Shown piece after piece: positions 24,531 to 35,470 of a DNA stretch of 64,000 nt. The stretch is from Aquibacillus saliphilus (lineage in GTDB: Bacteria; Bacillota; Bacilli; Bacillales; Amphibacillaceae): the NCBI RefSeq assembly GCF_020404745.1, contig NZ_JAIZAP010000001.1, positions 186,001 through 250,000 on the forward strand, written 5' to 3'. The first letter of the stretch is position 1. Every line of letters starts with the position of its first letter. The notes under the pieces are model-generated. The model was not told the origin of the DNA and did not search any database. It worked only from the letters and a program-made list of their open reading frames with translations. A program made the position numbers and the translations under genes.

Positions 24531-25721
24531 TTACATATATAAATTTGCTAATAAAATTCCGCGAGCAGATCGATATATTTGATCGAACTGCGTTAAAGGT
24601 AAAGGATTCGTTCCAAGACCAAGTTCAATTGTATAACCTGGTCTGTTCCATTCTTGAATAAACCAGTCTTTATAACCAGCATAACTATCTACTGTTTTAA
24701 TAGGCTGGTATCCACTTACATTTGCATATTCATTTACAATCACTTCTGATTCGGGTGGTTCAAGGTTTTCAAAACCCCAATAAATAACTTGACCCTGTGT
24801 ATGAAATGCGTTTACTCTTCTGAAATCACTAGCTCGTGTTAAATCTGCAATTGCTTGTGCTTCTGGCTCAGATAATGGATTAGGCCCAGGATAATCTCTA
24901 GGTCCGGGAGTATCGGTTTTCCGTTCTTTTTCTATTTCCCATTTTGCAGGATATTGATTGTTAAGGTCTACTCCACGAATATTTGCTTTCCAATTCGAAA
25001 AATCCAAACTCCCATTATTCATATTAATTACATCGCTTTGATACGGTTCTTCTTGTGGAGGGCCTTGAATAACGAGGTTGACGCCATCTGGATTAACCAT
25101 AGGAACCATAGATAATAAAGTACTCTGGTACAAAGGATTTAATGCAATATTACTAATTGCGCCATTGTTTGTTAATCCTAAAAGATAATCATTTAAAAAC
25201 CTTAAGATAATAGGTGTTGTAATCCATTCATTTGCGTGAAATGAACTATTGACATGGACACTTTTTCTACCATTACCAATACGTAATTCATAAATATCTT
25301 TACCCATTATGGAGTTTCCTATTACTTGGGTTATGATAAAAGGATACAGGGAGGCTAGCTCTCTAACGTCTTCAATTAATTGTTGGTAATCATAAGCTTC
25401 ATTATCGTTAATTATTCTCCATGTGACTCTTACTGGTATCTGAATCAATTGGCCTATTTGTAATTGATTTGGATTGATTGTTTGATTAAGTAAAAAAATT
25501 GCATCTTGATTTAGACTCCTCTGAGTTGCGATTTTCCAAATGGTTTCGTTACTAGAAATTTGATGCCTTGTAGATACAAAACCAGGAATTTGAACTGATT
25601 GCCCAACGGCTAATTTACTTGGGTTTATTTGCCGGTTTGAATCAATGATTAATTGTATTGGTATTTGGAAAAGCTGACTGTAATACCAAAATGAATCTCC
25701 TTGACGTACATTGATTTGCAT
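24531..25721 (-). CDS. LysM-containing M14 gamma-D-glutamyl-diamino acid endopeptidase (YqgT/ENP1 type)
   Basis: 396-aa peptidoglycan peptidase. Two N-terminal LysM repeats (about residues 2-47, INPSKLAVGQSVQIPG, and 52-95, INPNQLQIGQLIQIPV) bind glycan; the zinc carboxypeptidase domain follows. Ligands are in SSFHANEW (HxxE) and FHTQGQ, with the catalytic Glu in YTIELGLG. It is the architecture of endopeptidase I of Lysinibacillus sphaericus and YqgT of B. subtilis, which cut gamma-D-Glu-diaminopimelate bonds during sporulation. No signal peptide, as in that family. Confidence 0.9.
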   Translation of the reverse strand: MQINVRQGDSFWYYSQLFQIPIQLIIDSNRQINPSKLAVGQSVQIPGFVSTRHQISSNETIWKIATQRSLNQDAIFLLNQTINPNQLQIGQLIQIPVRVTWRIINDNEAYDYQQLIEDVRELASLYPFIITQVIGNSIMGKDIYELRIGNGRKSVHVNSSFHANEWITTPIILRFLNDYLLGLTNNGAISNIALNPLYQSTLLSMVPMVNPDGVNLVIQGPPQEEPYQSDVINMNNGSLDFSNWKANIRGVDLNNQYPAKWEIEKERKTDTPGPRDYPGPNPLSEPEAQAIADLTRASDFRRVNAFHTQGQVIYWGFENLEPPESEVIVNEYANVSGYQPIKTVDSYAGYKDWFIQEWNRPGYTIELGLGTNPLPLTQFDQIYRSARGILLANLYM

Positions 25722-25922
25722 GAAAAGCCTCCTTTAAGGTATTTACATTTAACATATGATTAAAAATATAAAGTAGTTAAAATATATTTTTATGGGAATT
25801 TACTAAAGAATGGTTAAAAATACTTTTAACTAATGGAATAAATAGGCTATAATGTAAGTTGATTAAATTTTATATGATACACTATCTATAGTTAGGTTTA
25901 TTATTTGAAGGAGGAGTTTTAC

Positions 25923-26162
25923 TTGGCTTTTGTAATTACATCACCATGTGAACAAGAAAAAGCAGGAGAATGTGTTGAAGTTTGTCCTGTTGATTGTATA
26001 GAAGAAGGAAAAGATATGTTCTATATAGATCCCGATATTTGTATTGATTGTGGTGCATGCGAAGCAGTATGCCCAGTCGAAGCAATCTTTATGGAAGAGG
26101 AAGTCCCAGATAAAGAACATGAATATATTGCTCTTAACCGTAAGTTTTTTGAGGAAGAATAA
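25923..26162 (+). CDS. fer: Ferredoxin (3Fe/4Fe-4S type)
   Basis: 79-aa two-cluster ferredoxin. Cluster motifs: SPC...GECVEVCPVDCI in the first half and CIDCGACEAVCP (CxxCxxCxxxCP) in the second, with the acidic surface typical of electron carriers. TTG start at 25923, six bases after AAGGAGGAG; the apparent TTG start at 25905 lies in the ribosome-binding site. Single gene, ended by a bidirectional terminator. Confidence 0.93.
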   Translation: MAFVITSPCEQEKAGECVEVCPVDCIEEGKDMFYIDPDICIDCGACEAVCPVEAIFMEEEVPDKEHEYIALNRKFFEEE

Positions 26163-26207
26163 AGCACTAATGGGTGATTTCATTATACTTGTTAGTTTAG
26201 TAAATAA

Positions 26208-26238
26208 AAGAGCCGCTAACTAAAAGTTAGTGGCTCTT
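26208..26238. terminator. Bidirectional terminator, fer/acyP
   Basis: AAGAGCCGCTAACT (26208-26221) pairs with AGTTAGTGGCTCTT (26225-26238) around AAA, one G-U pair. Confidence 0.85.
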
Positions 26239-26256
26239 ATCGTATTAAGATTATTT

Positions 26257-26532
26257 TTATGATTTCACATCAAAAGAATGGTAGCCTTTTATTTTATTAA
26301 AAGTAGTAACTTCAACATGATCTACCTTTATAAATCGTCTCGGACCATTTTTGGTAATATCAATAAATTCCTCTACTTTGTTTGATTCACCTTCTACTTC
26401 AATTTCAACGTTACCATCGGGTAGGTTTCTAACCCATCCATTGACACCAATCTGATTCGCTTTCTGCTGGGTAGTCGCACGAAAGCCAACTCCTTGTACC
26501 ATTCCACTAACAATTAAATGAGCACGTAACAC
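26257..26532 (-). CDS. acyP: Acylphosphatase
   Basis: 91-aa enzyme hydrolysing carboxyl-phosphate bonds. The phosphate loop GMVQGVGFR with catalytic R18 and the second active residue N36 in NGWVRNLPDG are intact, and the length is the family standard. Cytosolic, single gene. Ribosome-binding site GAGGTGAT upstream of ATG. Confidence 0.95.
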   Translation of the reverse strand: MLRAHLIVSGMVQGVGFRATTQQKANQIGVNGWVRNLPDGNVEIEVEGESNKVEEFIDITKNGPRRFIKVDHVEVTTFNKIKGYHSFDVKS

Positions 26533-26624
26533 GTTATCACCTCACGAATAGTTCTTATTAGTATATAACCATATATTGTTAGTTTAAAACAAATTACGTA
26601 ATAATAAATTATGGAGGTATTGAT

Positions 26625-27593
26625 ATGAAACAGATTTCATTGAAAGAAATAGCAGGTTTTTCTATTGGACATGATGAAAACATACAAGCCGCTACAGGTT
26701 GCACTGTTATACTTTGTGAATCTGGAGCTACTGCAGGTGTAGATGTTAGAGGCGGTGCACCTGGAACAAGAGAAACAGACTTGCTTCAATCTGGAAACCT
26801 TGTTGATGCAGTGCATGGAGTATTTCTATCTGGAGGAAGTGCCTATGGATTAGATGTTGGGTCTGGTATCATGAAATTTCTTGAAGAACGTCAAATAGGT
26901 TTTGATGTCCAGGTTGCAAAAGTTCCCATTGTGACTGGTGCAGTACTATTTGATTTAGCAATAGGTAGTTCAGAAATTAGACCAGACTATCTAATGGGTT
27001 ATCGAGCCGCTCAACACGCACAACTTGTAAATCAATTCGTAGAGGGTAATATCGGTGCGGGTACTGGCGCTACTGTCGGTAAGTGTCTAGGTCCAGATCA
27101 TGCCATGAAGGGCGGACTTGGTATTTATGCTGTGCAAGTTGGAGATTTAAAAATTGGAGCAATTGTAGCAGTTAATTGTTTTGGAGATGTAATTGACCCT
27201 ACTTCCAATGAAATTATAGCAGGAGTTTATGATTATCAATTGGAGCAATATTTAAACTCAGAAAAACAACTACTAAACCAGATAGAAAATGAATCAAATA
27301 CCAATCGTTTTCAGGGTAATACTGCTATTGGCACAATTATTACTAATGCGAAATTAACAAAATCACAAGCGAACAAGGTCGCTTCAATGGCGCACGATGG
27401 GTTTGCTAGAACAATGCGACCTTCACATACAATGGTAGATGGAGATACTATATTTGCAATGTCGTGTGGAGACGTAGAGGCTGATCTTAACATAGTAGGT
27501 ATGTTAGCTGCTAGTGTGATTGAAACAGCAGTTATAAATGGAGTGAAAAAAGCACAAACACTTGATGCTGTCATTGGTTATGCGTCGATGTGA
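26625..27593 (+). CDS. P1 family (S58/DmpA-like) peptidase
   Basis: 322-aa N-terminal-nucleophile-type hydrolase related to the aminopeptidase DmpA. Conserved segments: GVDVRGGAPGTRETDLL, VFLSGGSAYGLD, GNIGAGTGATVGK, and the self-cleavage/nucleophile region GNTAIGTIITNAKL, in which Thr would be the nucleophile. Substrate unknown; relatives cleave short beta- or D-amino-acid peptides. GGAGGTATTG before ATG. Family assignment is strong, activity inferred. Confidence 0.88.
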   Translation: MKQISLKEIAGFSIGHDENIQAATGCTVILCESGATAGVDVRGGAPGTRETDLLQSGNLVDAVHGVFLSGGSAYGLDVGSGIMKFLEERQIGFDVQVAKVPIVTGAVLFDLAIGSSEIRPDYLMGYRAAQHAQLVNQFVEGNIGAGTGATVGKCLGPDHAMKGGLGIYAVQVGDLKIGAIVAVNCFGDVIDPTSNEIIAGVYDYQLEQYLNSEKQLLNQIENESNTNRFQGNTAIGTIITNAKLTKSQANKVASMAHDGFARTMRPSHTMVDGDTIFAMSCGDVEADLNIVGMLAASVIETAVINGVKKAQTLDAVIGYASM

Positions 27594-27603
27594 AGAATAA
27601 AGG

Positions 27604-27640
27604 ACAAAAGCTCAGACAGTTTGCCTGAGCTTTTGTTTTC
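27604..27640. terminator. Bidirectional terminator
   Basis: ACAAAAGCTCAG (27604-27615) pairs with CTGAGCTTTTGT (27625-27636), followed by TTTC. Confidence 0.85.
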
Positions 27641-28013
27641 ATAATACATAACTTGATAATGCTTTATGTACTTTGTAAATATTGTCATCTTTTCTAAATT
27701 CTTTCGTATATGGATCAGAAGTTCCTGAAATCCAGATTTTAAGTTCTGAATCAAGGTCAAAGGTGCCAGCAGTTTCGACACTGAAGTGAGTGATAGATCG
27801 ATAAGGAATGGAATGATATTCAACTTTCTTTCCTGTCATTCCTTGCTTATCTATTAAGATTAAACGCTTTTCTGTAAAGACAATCAAGTCTCTAATAAGT
27901 TTATAAGCTGTCTGGACATGTTCTTGATTCGTTAGAATAGGTTCTAGATCCTTTTCAGCTTTACTAATATCAATCTCCGAAGCATTACCCATCAATCCAT
28001 CTAGAATTCCCAA
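27639..28013 (-). CDS. Bacterial PH-domain protein
   Basis: 124-aa protein whose core (FTEKRLILIDKQGMTGKKVE, YHSIPYRSITHFSVE, ELKIWISG) is the bacterial PH-like fold formerly called DUF1696. Bs homologues are cytosolic, self-associating proteins without a firm function. ATG at 28013 has GAGGAGATGAA upstream. Single gene. Confidence 0.8.
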   Translation of the reverse strand: MGILDGLMGNASEIDISKAEKDLEPILTNQEHVQTAYKLIRDLIVFTEKRLILIDKQGMTGKKVEYHSIPYRSITHFSVETAGTFDLDSELKIWISGTSDPYTKEFRKDDNIYKVHKALSSYVL

Positions 28014-28228
28014 TTATTTCATCTCCTCATTAATTTGACTATATAAACCTTGACTTAATTTTATAATTTCAATTATGACTGAACTGTCTTGAAAATTCTA
28101 GCTTTTTATACTTATAAACGAAACAATTAAAAAAGTTTGAGTAAATTATATATATTTGTGACAAAAATCACTGATGATATTTTAAAAATATCCATAATTG
28201 AAGATAGACTTAAGTTAGAGGTGAGACG

Positions 28229-29170
28229 ATGGTTTTCAAGTATCCAGAATTGGTAGCAACTGCAAGAGATGTCGAAGAGGCAAAACAACTTATTGAAGCA
28301 GGAGCGGATGCAATTAGAATTGGTCATCAGCAATATGGATTAAGGGTTAGTGGCGATTTTGAATTAAACGATATAAAAAAAACGGTTAAGTACTCACATG
28401 ATAGAAATAAAAAGGTATATATTGTGACAAATGCAATCTTCCATAATGCAAATGTTGACAAACTACCAAACTATTTAGATTGTTTAGTTGATATAGAGGT
28501 AGATGGGATAATTTGTGGTGATCCATCCATTTTTCCTATTTTAACAGAAACTAATATCAATTTGCCGATTCATTGGAATCCAGAAACTTTATCAACCAAC
28601 TACGATACATTAGCTTTTTGGCAATCAAAAGGAATCAATAGAGCATTATTATCAAATGAACTAGGGATGGATGCAGTCCTAGAGATAAAAGATAGGTTAA
28701 CCCTACCAGTAGAAGTGCAGGTCCACGGCATGACTTGTATTTTTCAGTCTAAAAGAAAATTAGTAACGAATTATTATAACTATATTAATCCGACTGAACT
28801 AATAGGTGTAGAAGAGCTTAATGATAAGAAGTTATATATCAAGCAGATCAAGGAATCTGATAGTAATTATCCAATATTTGAGGATTGTAATGGTACACAC
28901 GTGATGAGCAATGAAGACATTTGCATGATTGAACATTTAGAGCCGTTAATTAAAGGTGGAGTAGATTCATTACGTATTAATGGAATACTGAATTCTAGGG
29001 AATATAACAGTAAAATCGTTGAATTGTATAGAAAAGCAATTAATCTTTGTTGTGACTCTACCGATGGGTACCATCGTAATAAAGGAATTTTTAAACATGA
29101 AATAGAGAAAATTCAACCAGCATATAGAATACTAGATACAGGTTTCTATTATAAAGAACAGATTTACTAG
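28229..29170 (+). CDS. trhP1: U32-family tRNA hydroxylation protein TrhP1 (YrrN)
   Basis: 313-aa U32 'peptidase' family protein. TrhP proteins install the hydroxyl of 5-hydroxyuridine at tRNA position 34, using prephenate-dependent chemistry, rather than acting as peptidases. Family segments: EAGADAIRIGHQQYGLR, ICGDPSIF, VQVHGMTCIFQSKRKLVTNYY and the C-terminal DSLRINGILNS. The cysteine pattern is reduced compared with TrhP2, typical of YrrN. RBS GAGGTGAGACG. 16 bases before trhP2, same order as B. subtilis yrrN-yrrO. Confidence 0.9.
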   Translation: MVFKYPELVATARDVEEAKQLIEAGADAIRIGHQQYGLRVSGDFELNDIKKTVKYSHDRNKKVYIVTNAIFHNANVDKLPNYLDCLVDIEVDGIICGDPSIFPILTETNINLPIHWNPETLSTNYDTLAFWQSKGINRALLSNELGMDAVLEIKDRLTLPVEVQVHGMTCIFQSKRKLVTNYYNYINPTELIGVEELNDKKLYIKQIKESDSNYPIFEDCNGTHVMSNEDICMIEHLEPLIKGGVDSLRINGILNSREYNSKIVELYRKAINLCCDSTDGYHRNKGIFKHEIEKIQPAYRILDTGFYYKEQIY

Positions 29171-29186
29171 AGTTGGAGATGGGATA

Positions 29187-30419
29187 ATGAGTAATTTAAC
29201 AGTAGTAAAAAAACCAGAATTATTAGCACCGGCAGGAAATTTAGAAAAACTAAAGTTTGCCATTCATTATGGAGCCGACGCAGTTTATATTGGTGGTAAA
29301 CAATTTGGACTTAGGTCAAAAGCTGGTAATTTCACTTTCGAGGATATGAAAGAAGGTGTTAAATTTGCCGAAAAGTATGATGCAAAGATTTATGTAGCTG
29401 CTAATATTATTGCTCATAATGAGAATTTGGATGGAGCGAAAGAATATTTTGCAAAGCTATATGAGATTGGAATTGCTGCCGTGATTATTGCAGACCCGGC
29501 TTTAATCACAGCATGTAAAGAAGCAGCTCCTAATCTAGATATTCATATAAGTACTCAAGCATCTATTGCGAATTGGAGGACCATACAGTTTTGGAAAAAT
29601 GAAGGCATCCCTCGTGTTGTATTAGCTAGAGAGGTATCTGTAGACGAAGTGCGTGTAATGAAAGAAAAGGTGGATATCGAGATTGAAGCTTTTATACACG
29701 GTGCGATGTGCATTTCATATTCCGGACGTTGTGTACTTTCAAACCATATGACATCAAGAGATGCTAATCGTGGTGGTTGTGCACAATCATGTAGGTGGAA
29801 ATATGACTTATATGAAGATGGCACAGATGATTCAAGTAATATTTCAGAACAGGCTGATGAAGCTTATACAATGAGCTCAAAAGACCTAAGTATGGTCGAG
29901 TATCTTCCGAATTTAATTGATTTAGGTGTAGATAGTCTGAAAATTGAAGGTAGAATGAAGAGTATTCATTATGTAGCAACTGTTGTAAATGTTTACCGGA
30001 AAGTTATTGATAGCTATATAGAAAATCCACATAATTTTTATATGGATCAAAAATGGATTGATGAAATATGGAAAGCGGCACAACGTTCTTTGACTACTGG
30101 TTTCTATTATCGAGAACCATCAGAAAACGATCAGTTATTCGGTCCGCCTGATAAAATACCTAAATATGACTTCGCTGGCCTAGTGTTAGCTTATGATAAA
30201 CACAGTAAGATAGCACATGTCCAACAACGAAATTCATATAAGGTTGGAGATGAAATTGAATTCTTTGGCCCGAATTTCTATCAATTTAAGCAAACAATTC
30301 AAGAAATGTGGGATGAAAATGGTAATTCAATTGATATGGCTAGACACCCAATGATGATTACCCAAATCAAAGTGGATCAACCTGTTAGCTATCTTGATAT
30401 GATGCGTAAAAATAAGTAG
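29187..30419 (+). CDS. trhP2: U32-family tRNA hydroxylation protein TrhP2 (YrrO)
   Basis: 410-aa partner of TrhP1 for 5-hydroxyuridine-34 formation in tRNA. Family marks: ELLAPAGNLEKLKFAIHYGA, GGKQFGLRSKAGNF, EAFIHGAMCISYSGRCVLSN, the cluster-type cysteines in NRGGCAQSCRWKYDL and the ending with a beta-barrel domain (residues about 330-405, FAGLVLAYDKHSKIAHVQQR). The four conserved Cys (CISYSGRC, CAQSC) suggest an iron-sulfur site, as reported for the family. Confidence 0.93.
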   Translation: MSNLTVVKKPELLAPAGNLEKLKFAIHYGADAVYIGGKQFGLRSKAGNFTFEDMKEGVKFAEKYDAKIYVAANIIAHNENLDGAKEYFAKLYEIGIAAVIIADPALITACKEAAPNLDIHISTQASIANWRTIQFWKNEGIPRVVLAREVSVDEVRVMKEKVDIEIEAFIHGAMCISYSGRCVLSNHMTSRDANRGGCAQSCRWKYDLYEDGTDDSSNISEQADEAYTMSSKDLSMVEYLPNLIDLGVDSLKIEGRMKSIHYVATVVNVYRKVIDSYIENPHNFYMDQKWIDEIWKAAQRSLTTGFYYREPSENDQLFGPPDKIPKYDFAGLVLAYDKHSKIAHVQQRNSYKVGDEIEFFGPNFYQFKQTIQEMWDENGNSIDMARHPMMITQIKVDQPVSYLDMMRKNK

Positions 30420-30433
30420 TTCCAATTACAAAC

Positions 30434-30471
30434 AGAACTCCGTCTATATAATAGACGTGGTTCTTTTATTT
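30434..30471 (+). terminator. Terminator of trhP2
   Basis: AGAACTCCGTCTAT pairs with ATAGACGTGGTTCT with one mismatch and one G-U pair; TTTATTTTG follows. Confidence 0.75.
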
Positions 30472-30565
30472 TGTTCAATACCCTATGGTTTATTTTTATA
30501 AAAATACATTATTTTGGCCATCCTGTGAATAATAATATAAATATATAAACTGCAGGAGGAACGTA

Positions 30566-32113
30566 ATGGTTAATAATAAAAAAGACCCAATTGAGATTCC
30601 ACAATTTCCAGAACCATATTGGAGGGAATCAGTTAATTTACCTAATTATGATCAATTGTCTGAAAATATTCATGTAGATGTAGGTATTGTTGGTGGTGGA
30701 ATAACAGGAATAACCACTGCCTATTTGTTAATAAAGCAAGGGTTCAAGGTTGCTTTATTAGAAGCGGGAGAACTTTTAAATGGTACGACTGGACATACCA
30801 CGGCGAAAATAACAGCTCAGCATGGTTTAATTTATGACGAATTAATTCAGCATTTTGGTGAAGAAAAAGCTAAGTTATATTATCAATCAAGTTATACTTC
30901 CATGCAATTTATTAAAGATACAATTAATGAAGGAAACATACCCTGTGATTTCTCCACACAGGATGCTTATGTGTACACAAATTCCGATAAATATATTTCG
31001 AAAATAAATAGTGAAATGAAAGCTTACGAAAAATTAGGTATTGATGGGGAAATCACGGATTCAATCCCATTCGATATACCTGTAAAATCTGCACTTATTA
31101 TGAAAAATCAAGCTCAATTTCACCCAATCCAATATTTAAAGTATATGGTAGAATACATCACGAAAAATGGTGGGCAGATTTATGAACATACAACAGCAAC
31201 GGATGTTGAAAACGGCGACCATCCCCACATACTAACTAGTGATGGTTATAGAGTAATTAGTAAGTATGTTGTGGCAGCCTCCCATTTCCCATTTTATGGA
31301 GGTCAAGGCTTTTATTTTGCGAGAATGTATCCTGACAGATCGTATCTTATTGGTATTAAATCTGAAAAGGATTATCCAGGCGGAATGTATATCAATGCGG
31401 AACAACCAACAAGGTCGATTCGTTCGACCTCAATCAATGGAGAAGAATTATGGTTGATAGGTGGAGAAAGCCATAAGACGGGTCAAGGAAAATCAACGAT
31501 GGATCATTATCAAGCTTTACAGCAGTTTGCTCAAGATAAATTAGGGATGAAAGAGTATCTTTATCGTTGGTCAGCGCAAGATCTCACAACACTTGATAAA
31601 CTACCATATATTGGACCTGTTACTGAAGATCAACCAGAGGTATTAATTGCTACCGGATATAGAAAATGGGGGATGACTAATGGTACTTCTGCTGCATTAA
31701 TTATCGCTGATATCATTTCGGGTAAAGATAATCCATATAAGGAGTTATTTTCACCATCAAGATTTCACGCGGATCCTGATATGAAAAAGTTCACGCAAAT
31801 AAATGCAGATGTATCTAAACACCTTATTAAAGGGAAATTAGAATACACAAAAACAAAGATAGAGGATATAAAAGAAGATGAAGGAAAAATTATTCGAGTT
31901 AATGGAAAGCGAACAGGAGTATATCGGGATAAAGAGGGAGAAGTACATCTGGTAGATACGACGTGTACACATATGGGATGTGAAGTGAATTGGAACGAAG
32001 GTGATCGAACTTGGGATTGTCCTTGTCATGGATCTAGATTTTCAATAGCCGGGGAAGTAATCGAAGGGCCTGCCAAAAAACCAATAAAAAAAGTTAATGA
32101 AAATATGACATGA
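30566..32113 (+). CDS. yhfW: FAD-dependent oxidoreductase with C-terminal Rieske domain (YhfW-like)
   Basis: 515-aa two-domain protein. The N-terminal DAO-type FAD domain has the dinucleotide motif VGIVGGGITGITTAYLL (about residues 40-56); the C-terminal 90 residues form a Rieske [2Fe-2S] domain with CTHMGC (Cys, His) and CPCHGS (Cys, His). B. subtilis YhfW has the same architecture; the substrate is unknown, amines or amino acids being typical for DAO enzymes. Start ATG with GGAGGAACG. A hydrolase gene follows 42 bases later. Confidence 0.9.
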   Translation: MVNNKKDPIEIPQFPEPYWRESVNLPNYDQLSENIHVDVGIVGGGITGITTAYLLIKQGFKVALLEAGELLNGTTGHTTAKITAQHGLIYDELIQHFGEEKAKLYYQSSYTSMQFIKDTINEGNIPCDFSTQDAYVYTNSDKYISKINSEMKAYEKLGIDGEITDSIPFDIPVKSALIMKNQAQFHPIQYLKYMVEYITKNGGQIYEHTTATDVENGDHPHILTSDGYRVISKYVVAASHFPFYGGQGFYFARMYPDRSYLIGIKSEKDYPGGMYINAEQPTRSIRSTSINGEELWLIGGESHKTGQGKSTMDHYQALQQFAQDKLGMKEYLYRWSAQDLTTLDKLPYIGPVTEDQPEVLIATGYRKWGMTNGTSAALIIADIISGKDNPYKELFSPSRFHADPDMKKFTQINADVSKHLIKGKLEYTKTKIEDIKEDEGKIIRVNGKRTGVYRDKEGEVHLVDTTCTHMGCEVNWNEGDRTWDCPCHGSRFSIAGEVIEGPAKKPIKKVNENMT

Positions 32114-32155
32114 ATTTTATACTGCTCTTTGACTTTTTTGAAGGAAGGAGTATTT

Positions 32156-32920
32156 ATGAAAAGTATTCAATATGAAAATGGGACAGTGTACTATGAAACA
32201 AATGGAAACGGAGTTCCGATTATATTCATTCATCCTCCAGGTATGGGAAGAAGAGTCTTTGACAAACAACAGCAACTTTCAGATAAATACTTAATAGTTA
32301 CTCCGGATTTTAGCGGACATGGACTTTCCTCTTCTAGTATTGAGTATTCGATCATAGACAACTATGTAGAGGAATTGAAACTAATAATAGATAACGAAAA
32401 ATTCGAACAAGCTATCATTTGTGGCTATTCAGCGGGTGGAGTAATTGCGCAAGAATTTGCGAAAGCCTATCCAACTAAAACGCAGGCGCTTATTCTATCG
32501 GGTGGATATCCAAAAGTTGCTACAATTGGATTAAAAATAGAGTATAAGTTAGGAATGCGGCTCTTTAAGAAATCACCGGAAACTTTAGCGAGGTTCCTTT
32601 CTATTAGTCATACGAAGGATAAAGAATACCGTAAAGTTTTATATTCTCATATGTTGAAAAGTGATTTTGCACATTGGTATAAATTTTATGATCAAACATT
32701 GCACTACAATGGAGTTACAGATTTAGATTCATTGGATATGCCATTATTGCTAATATATGGCGCAAATGCTTTTTGGATAAATAGACATAAGATTTATTAT
32801 GAACGTTGCGCAAATCATCATGTTGTTTATATTGATAAAGCATATCATCAATTGCCAACGAAACATTGGCAGCCTTTCAATCAAATCATATCCGAATTCA
32901 TTAATACTAAAGTTATATAG
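32156..32920 (+). CDS. Alpha/beta hydrolase
   Basis: 254-aa alpha/beta-hydrolase fold protein. Oxyanion region IHPPGMG, nucleophile S92 in CGYSAGG, and a His near the C-terminus in KAYHQLPTKHW; the acid is likely the Asp/Asn region near YGANAFW, where the usual Asp is replaced by Asn, so the triad acid is uncertain. Substrate unknown. Start at ATG 32156 with AAGGAAGGAG; the earlier frame start is not supported. Confidence 0.82.
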   Translation: MKSIQYENGTVYYETNGNGVPIIFIHPPGMGRRVFDKQQQLSDKYLIVTPDFSGHGLSSSSIEYSIIDNYVEELKLIIDNEKFEQAIICGYSAGGVIAQEFAKAYPTKTQALILSGGYPKVATIGLKIEYKLGMRLFKKSPETLARFLSISHTKDKEYRKVLYSHMLKSDFAHWYKFYDQTLHYNGVTDLDSLDMPLLLIYGANAFWINRHKIYYERCANHHVVYIDKAYHQLPTKHWQPFNQIISEFINTKVI

Positions 32921-32921
32921 T

Positions 32922-32960
32922 AATTAATTTCTCTTCTTTGAAATAGAAGAGAAATTAATT
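32922..32960 (+). terminator. Hairpin after the hydrolase gene
   Basis: Perfect 15-bp stem AATTAATTTCTCTTC / GAAGAGAAATTAATT with a 9-base loop. AT-rich and without a clear T run, so a moderate terminator. Confidence 0.55.
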
Positions 32961-33001
32961 CGATTATTCAGTTTTTTATGGTATCATTTATATGTTGTTA
33001 G

Positions 33002-34174
<1,173 letters not shown>

Positions 34175-34192
34175 GAGAGGAAGACTCTAGTT

Positions 34193-35323
34193 TTGAAAAT
34201 TGTAATTGTTACAGAAACCTTTTTACCTTCTACGGATGGAGTAGTTACTCGTTTAACAGAGGCAATTAAATATCTAAGGCAACTTAACCATGAAGTTATA
34301 GTGATCGCGCCAGATCTAGGTGTTAATGAATTTGAAGGTGCGGTAGTCGAAGGGGTAAGGGCAATCACTATGCCTTTTTATCGTTATCGGCCGTTTTCAT
34401 TACCGCAAAAACAAGTGAAATCTATTATAAAACATTATAGCCCCGATCTTGTGCATGTGGTTAATCCGGTGTCAGTAGGGGCTTCTGGGGTTTATTATGC
34501 AAACAAATTAAATATTCCTCTAATTGCTTCTTATCACACACATATCCCTAAATACCTTGATTACTACAAGATGTACCGACCGTTAAAACCATTTGTTTGG
34601 AATTATATTAGAAGTTTACATAATAAAGCTTTGATTAATTTATGTACATCTGAATCGATTAGAAAAGAATTAGTAGCAAAGAATTTTTCTAATGTAGACG
34701 TTTGGAAACGTGGAGTGGATACCGATAAATATCACCCTAGAAATTACAGCAACAGAATGAGAATGAAGTTGTCTAATGGAAAAATAAACCAAAAACTTCT
34801 GGTGTTTGTAGGGCGGTTAGCGATAGAGAAGGAAATATATAAAATAAAGTCATTACTCGATGCAAGAAGTGACGTATCTTTAGCTATTGTTGGTGATGGG
34901 CCAGCACGCCAGGAACTAGAAGAAATTTTTACAGGAACAAGGACAGTTTTTACTGGTTTCATGCATGGTGAAGAATTAGCAGAAGCATTTGCTTCAGCAG
35001 ATGCATTTATTTTTCCATCTGTAACGGAAACATTAGGTTTAGTTATTCTAGAAGCAATGGCGTCAGGATTGCCAGTAATTGCTGCTAGCAGTGGTCCAAC
35101 AATGGAGCAAATATCTGATGGAACAAACGGGTTTTTATATGAAAATAATAGTACAGTTAGTATGGTACAAGCAGTTACAAAATTAGAAAATAACCAATTG
35201 TTTGATCAACTTAAAAAAAATGCACGTATAGAAGCTGAGAAATTCAGTTGGATAAAACCATCTGAACAACTAGTAGAAATATATCAAGAATTACTAGAAA
35301 TCAATAATGCTGAAATAAGTTAA
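34193..35323 (+). CDS. sqdX: GT4 glycosyltransferase, sulfoquinovosyl-diacylglycerol synthase-like (SqdX/SQD2)
   Basis: 376-aa GT-B fold glycosyltransferase. N-terminal domain begins VTETFLPSTDGVVTRL and has HVVNPVSVGASG and ASYHTHIPKYLDYY, as in SQD2 and related lipid glycosyltransferases; the C-terminal donor domain has VGRLAIEKEI, FTGFMHGEELAEAFASADAF and the EX7E motif FPSVTETLGLVILEAMASG. Adjacent to the UDP-sulfoquinovose synthase-like gene, so the donor is probably UDP-sulfoquinovose and the acceptor diacylglycerol. On its own it could also be a mannosyl- or glucosyl-transferase. TTG start. Confidence 0.78.
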   Translation: MKIVIVTETFLPSTDGVVTRLTEAIKYLRQLNHEVIVIAPDLGVNEFEGAVVEGVRAITMPFYRYRPFSLPQKQVKSIIKHYSPDLVHVVNPVSVGASGVYYANKLNIPLIASYHTHIPKYLDYYKMYRPLKPFVWNYIRSLHNKALINLCTSESIRKELVAKNFSNVDVWKRGVDTDKYHPRNYSNRMRMKLSNGKINQKLLVFVGRLAIEKEIYKIKSLLDARSDVSLAIVGDGPARQELEEIFTGTRTVFTGFMHGEELAEAFASADAFIFPSVTETLGLVILEAMASGLPVIAASSGPTMEQISDGTNGFLYENNSTVSMVQAVTKLENNQLFDQLKKNARIEAEKFSWIKPSEQLVEIYQELLEINNAEIS

Positions 35324-35334
35324 AAAAATAAAAT

Positions 35335-35376
35335 ATCTCACTATCTCGAGAATACTTGTCTATTGAGATGTGAGAT
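35335..35376 (+). terminator. Terminator of the sqd-like operon
   Basis: ATCTCAC-ATCTC pairs with GAGATGTGAGAT, one bulged T at 35342, followed by TGCTTTAATTTT. Confidence 0.65.
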
Positions 35377-35470
35377 TGCTTTAATTTTATAACTTCTGAT
35401 AATAAATATTATGTTAACTAGATTTAAAGTTTACAGAACAATAACTATTCACTTTACTTTCTATAAAATA